A stretch of DNA of 64,000 bases from Undaria pinnatifida. Taxonomy: Eukaryota > Sar > Phaeophyceae > Laminariales > Alariaceae. The first letter of the stretch is position 1; each line of letters starts with the position of its first letter. Location: the NCBI GenBank assembly GCA_012845835.1, contig JABAKD010000009.1:7529413-7593412 (forward strand), written 5' to 3'. The position numbers and the translations under genes are program-made. This document shows positions 63,278 through 64,000 of this stretch, piece after piece. The notes beneath the pieces were generated by a model. The model was not told the origin of the DNA, searched no databases, and saw only the letters and a list, made by a program, of their open reading frames with translations.

Positions 63278-63693
63278 TTTTTTTCTTTTTCATCCTCCGG
63301 CGGATGGCAAAATAAAGCTTAAGCTCACCACACTTCCACGTATTTTCATACACGTCGTGTGTCGATAAAACTCAATTGCATTCGCAATCCAGCGCTAGCT
63401 GGCGTGTCCTTCGGGTTCCCACTAAAGCGATAGCGTGAGCTGCCTCTGTCGGCGGTCCCCGTTGCTACTCCGGCAGGGCAAGCTATAGTTGTGTACGGAT
63501 GCGTGAGTATGTCGACCCGGCCTGACCCCTGAGGGTCAGGTGCGGTGGAGATAGCCACCCGGGACGGCATCATTCCGGGTAGTGTGGGACATGCGCAAGC
63601 TCACCCACTAACAAAACCCCCGGCTATGAGAGAACAGCCTTCCGCCAGACTTGGTCCAGTTGGGGTCCACCCTACCCGTTCGGGCGTTGGTCC
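63278..63693 (-). mobile_element. SINE-like element, diverged copy
   Basis: A reverse-oriented, about 400-bp copy of the 27.3-kb family: T-rich start (63,278-63,290), CATCCTCCGGCGGATGG, AATAAAGCTTAAGCTCACC, through CTGACCCCTGAGGGTCAGG to CGTTCGGGCGTTGGTCC. It is near full length but more diverged than the other copies. The remaining 63,694-64,000 holds nothing I can identify. Confidence 0.7.
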
Positions 63694-64000
63694 TCGGACA
63701 CGTTTTTCAATGTTAGGTTGAGAGTACCATGAATTAATCATGAAGCTTATGATGGCGCGGACGGACGCCTCTCTCCCACGATTTTGACGTCGGGAGTATT
63801 ATTTAGTACGTATGGGGAACGAGGGAGTACATGAGTTAACTGTAAAGCAGCAGTGCCTTGGTGCTGCTGTTGTTGCCGTTTTGTTTGCGTTGTGTATGGT
63901 GGTTGTTGTGTTGCTGACTGCGTGCTTGCGTGATGTGATGATACTCGCTTTTAGCTCCTCGAGCACTATGTATTCCCGCGTCTTCCGATCGTATATACAC

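Overview
The window looks like nuclear DNA of a stramenopile alga, most probably a brown alga. The reasons are intron-rich protein genes with small exons and large introns, about half GC, very dense microsatellites, and many small non-coding mobile elements. The species assignment is an inference; no rRNA or organelle marker is present. I built gene models by hand, checking splice sites and codon phase and comparing with remembered family features. No database search was possible.

Layout. Bases 1-21,400 are gene-poor and repeat-rich. They hold miniature LTR elements (one with a target duplication, primer-site position, purine tract and tRNA-like segment), a pair of tandem arrays in opposite orientation, a decayed PIF/Harbinger-type transposase, several tandem duplications, a 96-bp satellite, and the last two exons of an unrecognised gene (16,752-17,300, minus). 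From 21,400 on come six recognisable genes: a UVSSA homologue (minus, 26,851-21,399, transcription-coupled repair); a GT7 galactosyltransferase-like protein with an N-terminal WW domain (plus, 28,321-35,538); the B subunit of DNA polymerase alpha-primase, POLA2 (minus, 46,057-37,965, ten exons, complete); the ESCRT-III protein VPS60/CHMP5 (minus, 54,317-48,774, five exons, complete, with a GC donor); a secreted, probably GPI-anchored protein with a ten-cysteine Ly6/uPAR-like domain (plus, 54,761-58,486); and an intronless SNAP-25-type Qb+Qc SNARE (plus, 61,131-62,045).

The genes are ordinary housekeeping and membrane-traffic functions, not an operon or defence island. VPS60 and the SNARE both serve membrane remodelling or fusion, and UVSSA and POLA2 both serve DNA maintenance, but I see no sign that adjacency is functional. 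VPS60 and the Ly6-like gene are divergent across 443 bp and may share a promoter region. Most introns carry repeats: a 400-bp poly(A)-tailed SINE-like family, tiny MITE-like elements, minisatellites and long simple repeats.

The most noteworthy points are the Ly6/uPAR-like protein in an alga, the WW-GT7 fusion, the TRIM carrying a tRNA-like T-arm, the inverted satellite arrays, and a UVSSA reading frame that stops where a satellite begins.
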